Assembly (NCBI GenBank): GCA_937929805.1
Contig: CALFUT010000028.1
Location: 1 to 64,000, forward strand
Length of the DNA: 64,000 nt
Source: an uncultured Pirellulaceae bacterium
Lineage (GTDB): Bacteria; Planctomycetota; Planctomycetia; Pirellulales; Pirellulaceae
Direction: 5' to 3'
In this document: positions 53,301-61,206 of the stretch, piece by piece
How the letters are laid out: each line of letters begins with the position of its first letter
Numbering within the stretch: the first letter of the stretch is position 1
Translations under genes and position numbers: made by a program
The notes under the pieces: model-generated
What the model saw: the letters and a program-made list of their open reading frames with translations, nothing else
What the model was told of the DNA's origin: nothing
Databases searched by the model: none

Positions 53301-53770
53301 AGAAGTTTAAAACGTTTCACGACTTTGGAAAAGCTTCGTTGGTGGACGTCTACGGAGACGATAAACTGAACGCCGCATCGCGGTTTGAAACCAACACGTT
53401 CGAGCATGGCGTGTTCATCAATGATGGAACCGGGAAGTTCGAATTTCGAGCGTTGCCACGAATCTGCCAGATCGCTCCCTCGCGGTCCAACACGCTTGCT
53501 GACCTAGATAACGATGGTGACTTAGACATCGTGTTGGGCCAGAACTTTTTCGGACCTCAAGCCGAAACGGGGCGATACGATGGTGGGCTCAGCCAAGTTT
53601 TGCGCAACAACGGACAGGGGCAGTTCAGCCCTGTTTCTGCATTTAAAAGCGGGGTCTCTGTGCGTGAGGCAGTCACGGCGACTGAAGTCTGTGACGCAAA
53701 CAATGATGGGAAACCAGATATCGTCTTCGCGGTAAACAATGGACCAGTCAGAATATTTCAGGGGAACTGA
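50327..53770 (+). CDS. CRTAC1-family protein (FG-GAP repeats around an ASPIC/UnbV domain), exported
   Basis: 1,147 residues; a signal peptide is clear from the internal ATG at 50366 (MKNGFLFFAIFACVLGSASV). Two sets of FG-GAP/VCBS beta-propeller repeats flank one ASPIC/UnbV domain. The first set (~75-540) has DLNGDARPDLVLANG, DVDNDGDLDIYLCN and DFDLDGDSDLYVCN; ASPIC is at ~555-650 (ATIELIAGEQKWIRQLQPG, IVYWPGGERQVVEDL). The second set (~680-1140) has DLDGDGDLDLIVGRGSYEFE, DIDGDGDVDILGSN and DLDNDGDLDIVLGQN, all calcium-binding DxDxDGxxD loops. Such proteins are surface or adhesion factors in planctomycetes; binding partners are unknown. The Sel1 gene follows with no gap. Confidence 0.9.
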   Translation: MPSLQTPNLKHSAMKNGFLFFAIFACVLGSASVDAQQSDQIGKEKSGNDKQTLFARVEDSQTGINFISRLLPDHAFAYLYHSGMTCSGLAAGDLNGDARPDLVLANGPGSNAVYLQTNTNFQFKDVTADMGQAFVGKDSWASGVALADVDNDGDLDIYLCNYEAPNQLFLNQASTDGKVQFEECATVAGIGITDASHFANFCDYDNDGDLDFYLLTNRVESPEGGLSKLPVEFERPGVPTLLPGLERYYGIWKVDFDNWGVEPVGRPDYLFRNDGPDEQGRPRFTDVTKTAGIAGRGDGLSCTWFDFDLDGDSDLYVCNDFISEDRFYVNNGDGTFSNRVSETMAHTTWFSMGSNFGDLDNDGDFDLMVADMAATSHYKSKVTMGIMGGMEQQRANNSNPPQYMRNALHLNESNGTFREAAFLAGLSSSDWTWAVKLNDFDSDGRLDVFLTNGVPREMNHSDITITQDMLVGKHMWEFFKDGEMRKEQNLAFRNEGELKFTDTSKDWGLDHVGASYGAATADFDGDGDLDLVVMNLEENVAVYENKSEGNSWLTIGLKGVTANRFGVGATIELIAGEQKWIRQLQPGVGYHSYDQPILHFGLGTLEQVDRAIVYWPGGERQVVEDLQLNQHHEIAQSQGSQDKSVDDSDAVEDSPMFKESLALEDLWHQENDFDDFGRQLLLPHELSSEGPCMAWADVNGDSHADVFVGSSAGSIAELRLGDGRGNFTPVMSSVFAKDAAAEDSAAQFADLDGDGDLDLIVGRGSYEFEAGDALQRNAIFLNDGSGKFTELAADKFPDTATNTGAIAICDLDQDGDVDMFLGTRVRNGEYPLSNASEIWMNENGQFVVATNDVVSGLDDLGMVTDANWADIDGDGWQDLIVSREWNSIAVFYNDNGKLSLSKDTGALAKRTGWWGAGSCGDIDGDGDVDILGSNVGLNTKYKANLKKPMVVFYGDFDGSGKSHIVEGKQEGNVCYPERGRSCSSNAMPFIREKFKTFHDFGKASLVDVYGDDKLNAASRFETNTFEHGVFINDGTGKFEFRALPRICQIAPSRSNTLADLDNDGDLDIVLGQNFFGPQAETGRYDGGLSQVLRNNGQGQFSPVSAFKSGVSVREAVTATEVCDANNDGKPDIVFAVNNGPVRIFQGN

Positions 53771-54853
53771 GTGACTCGATCTTCGTTCAGAATCGGTAGC
53801 AACGTGTCGCGAATCGTCTTGGTGGCGATTGTCGCGATCGTCTGCCAACGAACCGCGTTCTCGCGTGATGTTGTAAATTTCACGCGAGACTCGACGACTA
53901 ACGAAATGGCCGCAAACTACAGCATCATCGAGGTGCGTGAAGCCATTTCCCAGTGTCGGGCCGGCGACTTTGCGAAAGCAGTTCTTGTCTTAGAAAAATA
54001 CGCCAACAAAAACGATATCGGAGCCACTTATGTGCTCGCAAACCTGTACCTAGATGGCCTTGGAGTTGAAAAGTCAGAGGAAACGGCAATCGAATTGCTC
54101 AATAAGAACGTTGCTGGCGACCATACCCCATCCATGGTCAAGCTGGGACTGATCAAAGAGACTCAATCGCCAGCGGAGGCGATGCAACTTTACAAACAAG
54201 CTTCCGCCAGTAACGACTCGATGGCTCAATTGAGGCTTGGAGAGATTTTCGAAAAGGGAGCATTGGGTACCCGTGCCAACCAAAAGCAGGCATTCAGGTA
54301 TTACGAAAAAGCGCATCAGGCGAAGAACGCGATGGGAACGTTTCACGTGGCCCGCTGCTATGACGAAGGTGTAGGCGTGTCGCCCAATGCGCTTGAGTCG
54401 ACTCGACTTTTTCGGCAGGCAGCGATGTCAGGTGCCGGGTTGGCCAATGCGGTCGTGGCACGTCGATACTTTGAAGGCAAAGGGGTGGACGCCGATCCCG
54501 TTGCCGCAATCGGTTGGCTGACGCGTGGGAGTCAAGCGGGCTCTACCGAAGCGATGGTTCTGCTAGGTGAGAGATTCGAAAACGGAGACGTGATCGGGAA
54601 AGACATCAATCGTGCCGGCCAGCTGTACAGCACGGCGACTAAATTGGGTGACCCGGTCGGTGCCTACCGACTTGCGATGCTCTACAAGAATGGGGTTGGC
54701 ACCAAGCCGGATCCGGTGAGGGCATACGTGTTACTTCACGGTGCCAAAGCTTACCCCAAGGCGGCCGAGGCATTGAAACAGCTTGCTGAAACGCTGTCCG
54801 AGGAACAGATCGCTTTCGCGCAGAAGAAAATCGATCAAGCGGGTAAAAAATAG
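53771..54853 (+). CDS. Sel1-repeat protein, exported
   Basis: 360 residues from the GTG at 53771, directly after the TGA of the CRTAC1 gene, so coupled translation is likely. The N-terminus (IVLVAIVAIVCQRTAFS) is a probable signal peptide. Residues ~55-345 are Sel1-type TPR repeats: ATYVLANLYLDGLGVEKSEE, MAQLRLGEIFEKGAL, GTFHVARCYDEGVGVSPNAL, AYRLAMLYKNGVGTKPDPVR. Sel1 solenoids mediate protein contacts, often on the cell surface. It may support the neighbouring beta-propeller protein; that is inference from the zero gap. No enzymatic motif. Confidence 0.85.
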   Translation: MTRSSFRIGSNVSRIVLVAIVAIVCQRTAFSRDVVNFTRDSTTNEMAANYSIIEVREAISQCRAGDFAKAVLVLEKYANKNDIGATYVLANLYLDGLGVEKSEETAIELLNKNVAGDHTPSMVKLGLIKETQSPAEAMQLYKQASASNDSMAQLRLGEIFEKGALGTRANQKQAFRYYEKAHQAKNAMGTFHVARCYDEGVGVSPNALESTRLFRQAAMSGAGLANAVVARRYFEGKGVDADPVAAIGWLTRGSQAGSTEAMVLLGERFENGDVIGKDINRAGQLYSTATKLGDPVGAYRLAMLYKNGVGTKPDPVRAYVLLHGAKAYPKAAEALKQLAETLSEEQIAFAQKKIDQAGKK

Positions 54854-54869
54854 CGGTGCAGCAGTTGCT

Positions 54870-54958
54870 GTTTGGACAGGATTAACATCATCGACAGGAT
54901 GTTTTGCATGAAAAAATCCTGTTCATCTTGTTAATCCCATCTGGATTTCTTTTGAGTC
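54870..54958. repeat. Dispersed GACAGGATT inverted repeat, copy 2 (inverted relative to copy 1)
   Basis: GACAGGATTAACATCATCG (from 54875) pairs with a right arm containing AATCCTGTTCATCTTG. The reversed flank TCTGGATTTCTTTTGAGTC (54940-54958) equals the left flank of copy 1 at 45793. The whole element aligns with copy 1 when inverted. Confidence 0.9.
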
Positions 54959-55009
54959 GCCTTGGGTGATCAATCTGTGGAATGGGGGCGGCTTGGCTAC
55001 TGTTCACGG

Positions 55010-57892
55010 TTACTGAGTTTTTACTTCAAACCAGTTGAGGTTCCACTGGTTGCCGACCGAGCGAAAACGTAGTTTGTGCTGGCCTTCACTCAAAGAAAAA
55101 CTCTGACTGGATTGAGTCTGATAAGTTTGCCAGCCTCCTGTTTTTGGGACCGCTTGTTTGTCGATGACTTTTTCGCCAACAAGCACTTCAAATCCCTCGC
55201 TGCCGGTTTCAGAGGCTAGACGGTAGTCGATCGTATACTGACCGGCTTGGTCGACTCGAATTTCGTACTCAACAAAGTCGTCCAGATCGAAGTGGCCAAG
55301 ATTCTTACCGCCGCCGGAATCACCGCAGTCTTCTGTTTGAGCTCCTTCTACGGCTGCGTACGACTCTGCCTCAATTCGCGAGGGAACTGCGATTGGTTGC
55401 TGAGCCGTGAGAACTTGATCACTGCGATAACTTTCCGTTGCGTCGTTGTTGGCGGTTACCGAGTAAAAATAGCGTTGATCCGAGTTCTCTGGCGAATCTG
55501 TAAAAGTGGTGTCCGTCAGATCTTCAGCAACACATTGCCCTCGTTTTCCAGATTCGGTGGCGCGGTAGACGTTGTAACGAATATCTTCCCCGTCAGTCGC
55601 GTCCCAATTGAGTTGCACACCGCCGTCGCTTTCGATCAACTTCAAATTGGCCGGAGGCTGGATGTTTTGCGATTTGACCGAGCCGTCCCAGAACTCATGT
55701 TTCACCCAGTCGACTTCCATCACCCATTCGCCTGTCATCGGCGCGTCAGTGATCTTTGCGTAGTTCAGGATGGCAAACATTGGCTCCGGGTAGTTGTCGC
55801 CTTCGCCCACATTTCGATGAACCTCAGCCCCGTCAACGCGGTAGACTAGGTCGCTACCCGCCCACTCGACCGAGTACTCATGGTACTCATCAAGTGTGGT
55901 TTCGATCCCAGTTCGCAAAGTCTTCCAGTCGCCGTTGTCACGACCAACGCACTTGATCGCACCGGTTGTGAAGTGGTCAGCTTCGCCAGCGCCGTAGTGT
56001 TCAAAAATGTCGATCTCGCCCGAGCCAGTCAGCGGCCACGGGACGTTCTCGTCTGGCTCTTGAACAGGCGGCTCATTGTTCTGGGCACCCAGAATCCACC
56101 ACGCTGGGAACATGCCATCCTTGCCATTGCCGATCGTTCTTAGCCGCGCCGTCCAACGACCTTTGACGAATTCCTTTTTGTTTTTTGAACAGATGCGACC
56201 GGCGACGTATTCGGTTTCCGGATGTTGGTCACCTTTTTTGTCGCAATTGTCACACGCCTGCTTGTTACCGATGTTCACGACCTTCACCTTCAAAGTGCCA
56301 TCACTGACCTCTCGAGTGCCAAACTTGTTGTCGGGGACATAACATTGTTTTTCATTGTTTACCCAGATCATCTGGTCCTGCCAATTGTCAGCATTGAATG
56401 TGTCAAAGTCGTCAAAGAAATCAGTCGTCCATCCACCCGGCAGTTGGTGCAGCAAGGTTTGCATGGCTCGAGCGGGGATCGTGACGCTTGTCTCTTGGCT
56501 GCCAATGAAAAGTCGGTAGCTGACTGCTTCGTCACTCAAGTTCAACACCACGGTTGCCAGTTCCTGATTCAAGTTTACGAAGCTGGTGGTTTGCAAAACG
56601 CTGCGGCTGCTGACCGCACTAACACGCCGAGCGTTGGGGCGAATGAATTTTGAGAAATGACCAAGGTAGTAATATGTGGGCGTGTAAATCAGTTTGCCAG
56701 TTTCGCGGTCTGCATGAATCGGCGCGAAGCAAAAGTTGCTAACGTGATTGGGGCCTCCTGTATCATCAAGCAAAATATTCCAGTCGGTCCAACCGCTTGC
56801 TCCTGCGTTCAAGTCGTTCACGATCGAGTTCCCGTAACGCTCGGCGTTGGGCCAATGTTGGTAGCGAGCCTTGTCAAAACCTTCGACGGTGAATTCAGTT
56901 CCTAGCAAATTGACCTTGGGGAACGCCCGATGAATTTCGGCCAGATTGCCGAACATAGGTTCGCCCCCCGTCCAAGTTTCGTACCAGTGAAAGCCGACGC
57001 CCCACACGTACTTGGCAGCTTCGGGGTCTCCAAGGATCGTATTCGTTCGATGAGTTACCAGATCACGATTGTGGTCCCAGACGATGATCTTCTTGTCCCC
57101 CAGATTTTCCTTCTGCAGGATCGGCCCAAGGTGGTTTTTCAAGAAGTCTCGTTCCTCCTCCGCGGTATAAATCATGGATTCCCACCGCTGCGTTGCCATC
57201 GGTTCGTTTTGAACCGTGATACCCCAAATGGGAATGCCTTCGGCCTCGTATGCGTGGATGAACTTGGTGAAGTACGTTGCCCATGCGTCACGGAACTCTG
57301 GTAGCAGTTTTCCGCCTTGCAGCATGTTACCGGAGTCCTTCATGAACGCCGGGGCACTCCACGGACTGGCAAACGTTGTCAGCTTGCCACCCGCTGTCGC
57401 GATCGCTTCCTTGATCATCGGAATACGATTCACTTTGTCGGGAGCAATGTCAAAGGTTTTCAGATCCTTGTCACCCTCTTCGACATAGGTGTAGCTGCGG
57501 CTACCAAAGTCTGAGCTGTGAATCGTTGTTCTCAGCAAGCTGTAGCCCAGTCCATTTTCCGCATCAAAGTACGCCTTCATGAACTCTCGCTGGGTCGCTT
57601 GATCAAGCCGTGAGTAAACCTCAGCGCTGGCGTCAGTGATTGCTCCTCCAAAGCCCAGCACCGTTTGATCCAGATTCTCTGGATTGACAAAAATCGCGAT
57701 CTCGGTCTCTAGAGGTTGAACGGCCGGACGCAGTTCCAGAGGATCGCCCAGCGTCAGCCTGAGGTCGGTATCTTTGGCGGTGGTGTAGACTTGGATGGAC
57801 CCGTGGGAAGTTGGCTCCGTGGCAGTCGCAGGGTGGTGCAGGAGGGCTGTTATTAGAACGAGTACTGTGGGATGTAAAACTCGCTTCATCAT
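55010..57892 (-). CDS. Four-module secreted enzyme: GH30, GH16, FN3-like and CBM6
   Basis: 960 residues from the ATG at 57892 (MMKRVLHPTVLVLITALLHH), a signal peptide. Residues ~35-480 are a GH30 domain with acid/base E230 (TVQNEP) and nucleophile E333 (LGTEF). Residues ~490-740 are GH16 with the EIDIFE motif (E626, D628, E631) in SGEIDIFEHYG and the FPAWWI block. Next comes an FN3-like segment (PPANLKLIESDGGVQLNWDA, then YNVYRATES) and a C-terminal CBM6 (RIEAESYAAVEGAQTED, GHFDLDDFVEYEIRVDQAGQ). GH30 cuts beta-1,6- or glucosyl bonds and GH16 beta-1,3-glucans such as laminarin; combined they suggest branched beta-glucan breakdown. Exported. Confidence 0.92.
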   Translation of the reverse strand: MMKRVLHPTVLVLITALLHHPATATEPTSHGSIQVYTTAKDTDLRLTLGDPLELRPAVQPLETEIAIFVNPENLDQTVLGFGGAITDASAEVYSRLDQATQREFMKAYFDAENGLGYSLLRTTIHSSDFGSRSYTYVEEGDKDLKTFDIAPDKVNRIPMIKEAIATAGGKLTTFASPWSAPAFMKDSGNMLQGGKLLPEFRDAWATYFTKFIHAYEAEGIPIWGITVQNEPMATQRWESMIYTAEEERDFLKNHLGPILQKENLGDKKIIVWDHNRDLVTHRTNTILGDPEAAKYVWGVGFHWYETWTGGEPMFGNLAEIHRAFPKVNLLGTEFTVEGFDKARYQHWPNAERYGNSIVNDLNAGASGWTDWNILLDDTGGPNHVSNFCFAPIHADRETGKLIYTPTYYYLGHFSKFIRPNARRVSAVSSRSVLQTTSFVNLNQELATVVLNLSDEAVSYRLFIGSQETSVTIPARAMQTLLHQLPGGWTTDFFDDFDTFNADNWQDQMIWVNNEKQCYVPDNKFGTREVSDGTLKVKVVNIGNKQACDNCDKKGDQHPETEYVAGRICSKNKKEFVKGRWTARLRTIGNGKDGMFPAWWILGAQNNEPPVQEPDENVPWPLTGSGEIDIFEHYGAGEADHFTTGAIKCVGRDNGDWKTLRTGIETTLDEYHEYSVEWAGSDLVYRVDGAEVHRNVGEGDNYPEPMFAILNYAKITDAPMTGEWVMEVDWVKHEFWDGSVKSQNIQPPANLKLIESDGGVQLNWDATDGEDIRYNVYRATESGKRGQCVAEDLTDTTFTDSPENSDQRYFYSVTANNDATESYRSDQVLTAQQPIAVPSRIEAESYAAVEGAQTEDCGDSGGGKNLGHFDLDDFVEYEIRVDQAGQYTIDYRLASETGSEGFEVLVGEKVIDKQAVPKTGGWQTYQTQSSQSFSLSEGQHKLRFRSVGNQWNLNWFEVKTQ

Positions 57893-58073
57893 CGAATGCT
57901 CGCTTAACGTTTCAGAAATGTCCGTCGGGAAATGTCGTCGACTAATGCGGTTGCCCATACGGTCGTAGATCGAATGAAACCGGTTTCTTTGAATTGCTGT
58001 TGAGTATAGCATAGCCGGCAGTAAACAGTTTTGTAGTGGTGCCCCCGCTGATTGGTATGGTTAGAATTCTGTG

Positions 58074-60533
58074 ATGAACAGCACCTTTTTTCTATCAGAC
58101 GGGCGGTCGGTGCACGCTGCACGATTTTTAGTTCTAGTCCTCGCTCATTTTCTATTAGGCTGCGGGCAGGATGCCGGCTCTCCAACAACCCCAGCCGGTT
58201 CGTTGAAAAAAGTTGGGGAAATTGCGTGGGTCAGCGAACTCAACCGCGCCGAGAATCTGATTCTTCAACTGACGCCCCAGCTGAACACTTACAGTGAACA
58301 AGTCACCTCGCGGCGTGGGCCGGAGGTGGATGGTGCGGCCGTTTCGGGCTGGCAACCATTGCTCGATCAAATGCAATCGTTCGAGCACGCGAAATTCAAT
58401 TTTGTGGCGGGGGAGTTTTCGCGAAACAATCCCAGCCGATTTGAAACGCAGGTTAACTTTGAAGGTTTGGCCACGACAAAGTCTGGCCGCTGGAGCGCGA
58501 TCCGAACCAAGCAAAAAGTTGTGTGGGCCGCCGAAAGCAATGGTGAGCAAGTCGCGAGCGATTGGAAAGTTATCGATTGGGAGCAACCGGAATTCCAAAT
58601 TTCGGAACGTGATCAGCTCATGTTTCGAGATGTGACGACTTCGGCAATTCCTGTCGAAGAGCAGCCATCGCTTTTAAAACCGGCGCACGATCAGTTTATT
58701 ATTCGAAGTTTTCGAGGAGAAAAACTAGAGCTTCCCTATCCCGAGCTGGAACCATATTTCTCAACCGACGCCACGATGTGTCACCCGTCAGTTTCCATGG
58801 TCGATATTAACGGTGACGGTTGGGACGACCTGTATTTGATGACACGATGGGAGAAAAATCGATTATTTGTTAATCAACAAGACGGGACCTTCAAAAACGA
58901 AGCGGAACGTTATGGGTTGGATATTGGGCTGACGAGCTGTGCGATTTTCGCTGACTTTGATAACGACGGGGACAAAGATGTTTTCCTCGGACGTTGTTTT
59001 GAATCATCACTCTTGTTGGTTAACGAAGACGGAAAGTTTGTCGACCGAACGAAAGCGAACATTGCGGGCCCGTTGCCGGGCTTCATTACTTCCGCCTCTG
59101 CCGCCGACTACAACAATGATGGACAGCTCGATTTGTATCTGTGCAGTTACACTTCCATTGGATCGCATATAAGTAACGTCGAAACGGCGGCCAAGTTCAT
59201 GCCTCTGCCTCATGCTGAGGCCTTGATCGATTGGTTCACCAAGGCGTCGCCTGCAGATTTATGGCTCGATCGTCCGGGGCCTCCAAACCGACTGTTGAAG
59301 AACGTTGGCGGCGGCAAGTTCAAAAAGTCGGCCGTGATACAAGAGGTGTGGGCCAACACGTTTCAATCAACGTGGTCTGACTACGATCAAGACGGGGACG
59401 TTGATCTGTACCTGAGTAACGATTTTGCTCCTGACTATTTATTTCGCAACGATGGAGAGCTTGGGTTTTCCGATGTGACGTTACGCGTTGGTGAAAAAGC
59501 GATGCGAGGGTACGGCATGGGCGTGACTTGGGGCGATTACGACGGAGATGGTTGGCAGGATTTGTACGTGTCAAATATGTACAGCAAGGCGGGCAAAAGA
59601 ATCATTGGCCAAATGCGGGCCGAGCTCGATGAACGCTATCTGCTGTCTGCCAATGGGAATCGACTCTTCAAGAACCAGCATGGGCGAAAGTTTGATTTGG
59701 TTTCCGGCGAGGGACCGACCGACATCCAAGTCACGAAAGCCGGTTGGTCGTGGGGCGGTCAGTTTTGTGACTTCGACAACGACGGTTGGCTGGACCTGTA
59801 CGTCGCGAGCGGTTTCTATACGGCTCCGCAAGAAATTACTTGCCACACCGATTTGTGAAGTCAATATTGGCGCACGGTCGTGCGTACTGACGAAAACTTG
59901 GACACGGCAGTTCGAAATCAGGATTCATGGGAAGGACGAACCCACCACGGGCAAATTGACGATCCAATCAATCAATCGTTCAGTGGTGAAGAGCGGAATC
60001 GTTGGTATCACAACCGCCCCAGCGGTAATGGGCGCAATCTGCAAGAACGCTCGATCCTGTCAGGGCTTGATTCAATCAGCGACGGGCGAGCCTTTGCGAT
60101 TGGCGATTTTAATCACGATGGTCGACCGGATATCGCCCTTTGCAACGCAAACGCTCCGTTGTTGCAGATCTTTGAAAACCAGATCGATGACAACCACAAC
60201 TTTGTCGCTTTGCGTTTCGAGGGTTCGGCGACCCAAGAACCTGCCTCCGGGCCAGTTTCCAACCGTGACGGATACGGGACAACCGTAAAGCTAACGCTTG
60301 ACAACGGTCGAACGATTCTACGCGAGTTCCGTTGTGGCGAGGGCTTTGCTGCGCAGAACAGCGACACGATGCTGGTTGGGATCGGTGAAGCCGAAACGGT
60401 TTCCCAACTTTCAGTCAGATGGCCATCTGGGGTCACGCAAGTGTTTGGCCCGATCCAACGTGGGAACCTGCTGAATCTGAACGAAAACGTGCCGTCTAGC
60501 CAGTCCGTCCCGAAATCTTACGCGGAAAGATAA
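58074..60533 (+). CDS. CRTAC1-family lipoprotein with in-frame TGA: candidate selenoprotein (Sec595)
   Basis: 819 residues if TGA at 59856-59858 is read as Sec595. From the ATG at 58074 a lipobox (LAHFLLGCG) is followed by FG-GAP repeats: DINGDGWDDLYLMTR, DFDNDGDKDVFLGRCF, DYNNDGQLDLYLC, DYDQDGDVDLYLSND. The upstream frame ends EITCHTDL, then TGA, then SQYWRTVV and on, in the same frame, through DFNHDGRPDIALCN into an ASPIC/UnbV domain (TTVKLTLDNGRTILREFRCG, VRWPSGVTQVFGP), stop at 60533. C590 and U595 make CxxxxU. A SECIS-like hairpin starts right after the TGA and SelD is in the same window. The downstream frame has no ribosome site of its own. If not Sec, this is a gene cut by one nonsense codon. 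Surface or periplasmic role. Confidence 0.8.
59860..59891 (+). promoter_or_regulatory. SECIS-like hairpin immediately after the TGA codon
   Basis: Upper stem GCGCAC (59870-59875) with GTGCGT (59880-59885), six pairs including one G-U, closing the loop GGTC (59876-59879). Lower stem GTCA (59860-59863) with TGAC (59888-59891). The GGTC loop begins 17 bases after the TGA; in E. coli fdhF the same loop, GGUC, begins 18 bases after. No bulged U sits directly below the loop, but a U-rich internal loop (AATATTG) is on the 5' side. Confidence 0.7.
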
Positions 60534-60617
60534 TGTGCCGGCTCGGCTTGGTTGGTCCAGTTTCGCGACTTTACGTTGGCTCTCAAGCCCAGCCAGCGGA
60601 GTCAAGCACCGCTAGCC

Positions 60618-61064
60618 CTATTTTTCACTGGTTAGATTGAAATCGATGGGCGGATTATTTCCGGGCTTCACCGTCGCGGTCAGAGGCGTCCTTTGCCTAT
60701 CTTGATACTTCTTGTCAAGCATTTCCTTCCGACCTGCTACAGCCTCCCGTTTTTCTCCAGTTCTCTCGTAGACGCCGGCCTTGACTTCTTCAATCGCAGT
60801 TGAAATGGTCACTTTGTGGCTGCCAACGGAGGCACCTTTTTGATTGGCCGTGTATCGCAACGAATAATGTCCCTCGCTGTCGGTCGAACCAATACTGCCT
60901 CGCCCACCTGACGGGTAAAAGCCGATCAAGGCGTTAGGAAGGGGATCTCCATCTAAGGTAACGGTTCCCTCGACGTAACCAAAGTCGCCACCACCGCCAC
61001 AGCCAGTGAATGCGATGCACAAAACGGATAAAGCTGCGAAAGAAGTGATGGCACGTCGTTTCAT
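60618..61064 (-). CDS. Transthyretin-like (carboxypeptidase-regulatory-like) lipoprotein
   Basis: 148 residues from the ATG at 61064 (MKRRAITSFAALSVLCIAFT). Lipobox GC near residue 22 (IAFTGC), so it is lipid-anchored. The mature part is one beta domain: GYVEGTVTLDGDPLPNALIG, GSTDSEGHYSLRYT, VGSHKVTISTAIEE, as in planctomycete lipoproteins that accompany DUF1559 genes. Function not established; a cell-surface or pilus-like role is often assumed. It follows the DUF1559 gene on the same strand with a terminator-like hairpin between. A 15-residue upstream extension is unsupported. Confidence 0.85.
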   Translation of the reverse strand: MKRRAITSFAALSVLCIAFTGCGGGGDFGYVEGTVTLDGDPLPNALIGFYPSGGRGSIGSTDSEGHYSLRYTANQKGASVGSHKVTISTAIEEVKAGVYERTGEKREAVAGRKEMLDKKYQDRQRTPLTATVKPGNNPPIDFNLTSEK

Positions 61065-61118
61065 CTTTTGGAACCAATGATTGAAATCGAGAAAAAAATT
61101 GTAAGGCATTCAAGCCAC

Positions 61119-61149
61119 AAAAAAGCGGTGCGACTGTTCGGTCGCACCG
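61119..61149 (-). terminator. Terminator between the DUF1559 and lipoprotein genes
   Basis: CGGTGCGAC (61126-61134) and GTCGCACCG (61141-61149) form a perfect nine-base stem with a six-base loop. On the minus strand it is followed by CTTTTTTG. It would stop or attenuate readthrough from the DUF1559 gene into the lipoprotein gene. Confidence 0.88.
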
Positions 61150-61206
61150 TCGAATGGTTTTGTTAAGCAAAGAGCAGATTGCAAACGAGAACCAACAAGT
61201 TTTGGT

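Noticed and set aside
59880-60533. Separate gene starting at GTG 59880 (217 residues)
   Set aside because: It continues the same frame as the upstream CRTAC1 gene, starts inside the hairpin, has no ribosome site, and its sequence is the missing end of that protein. It is merged as one CDS with recoded TGA.
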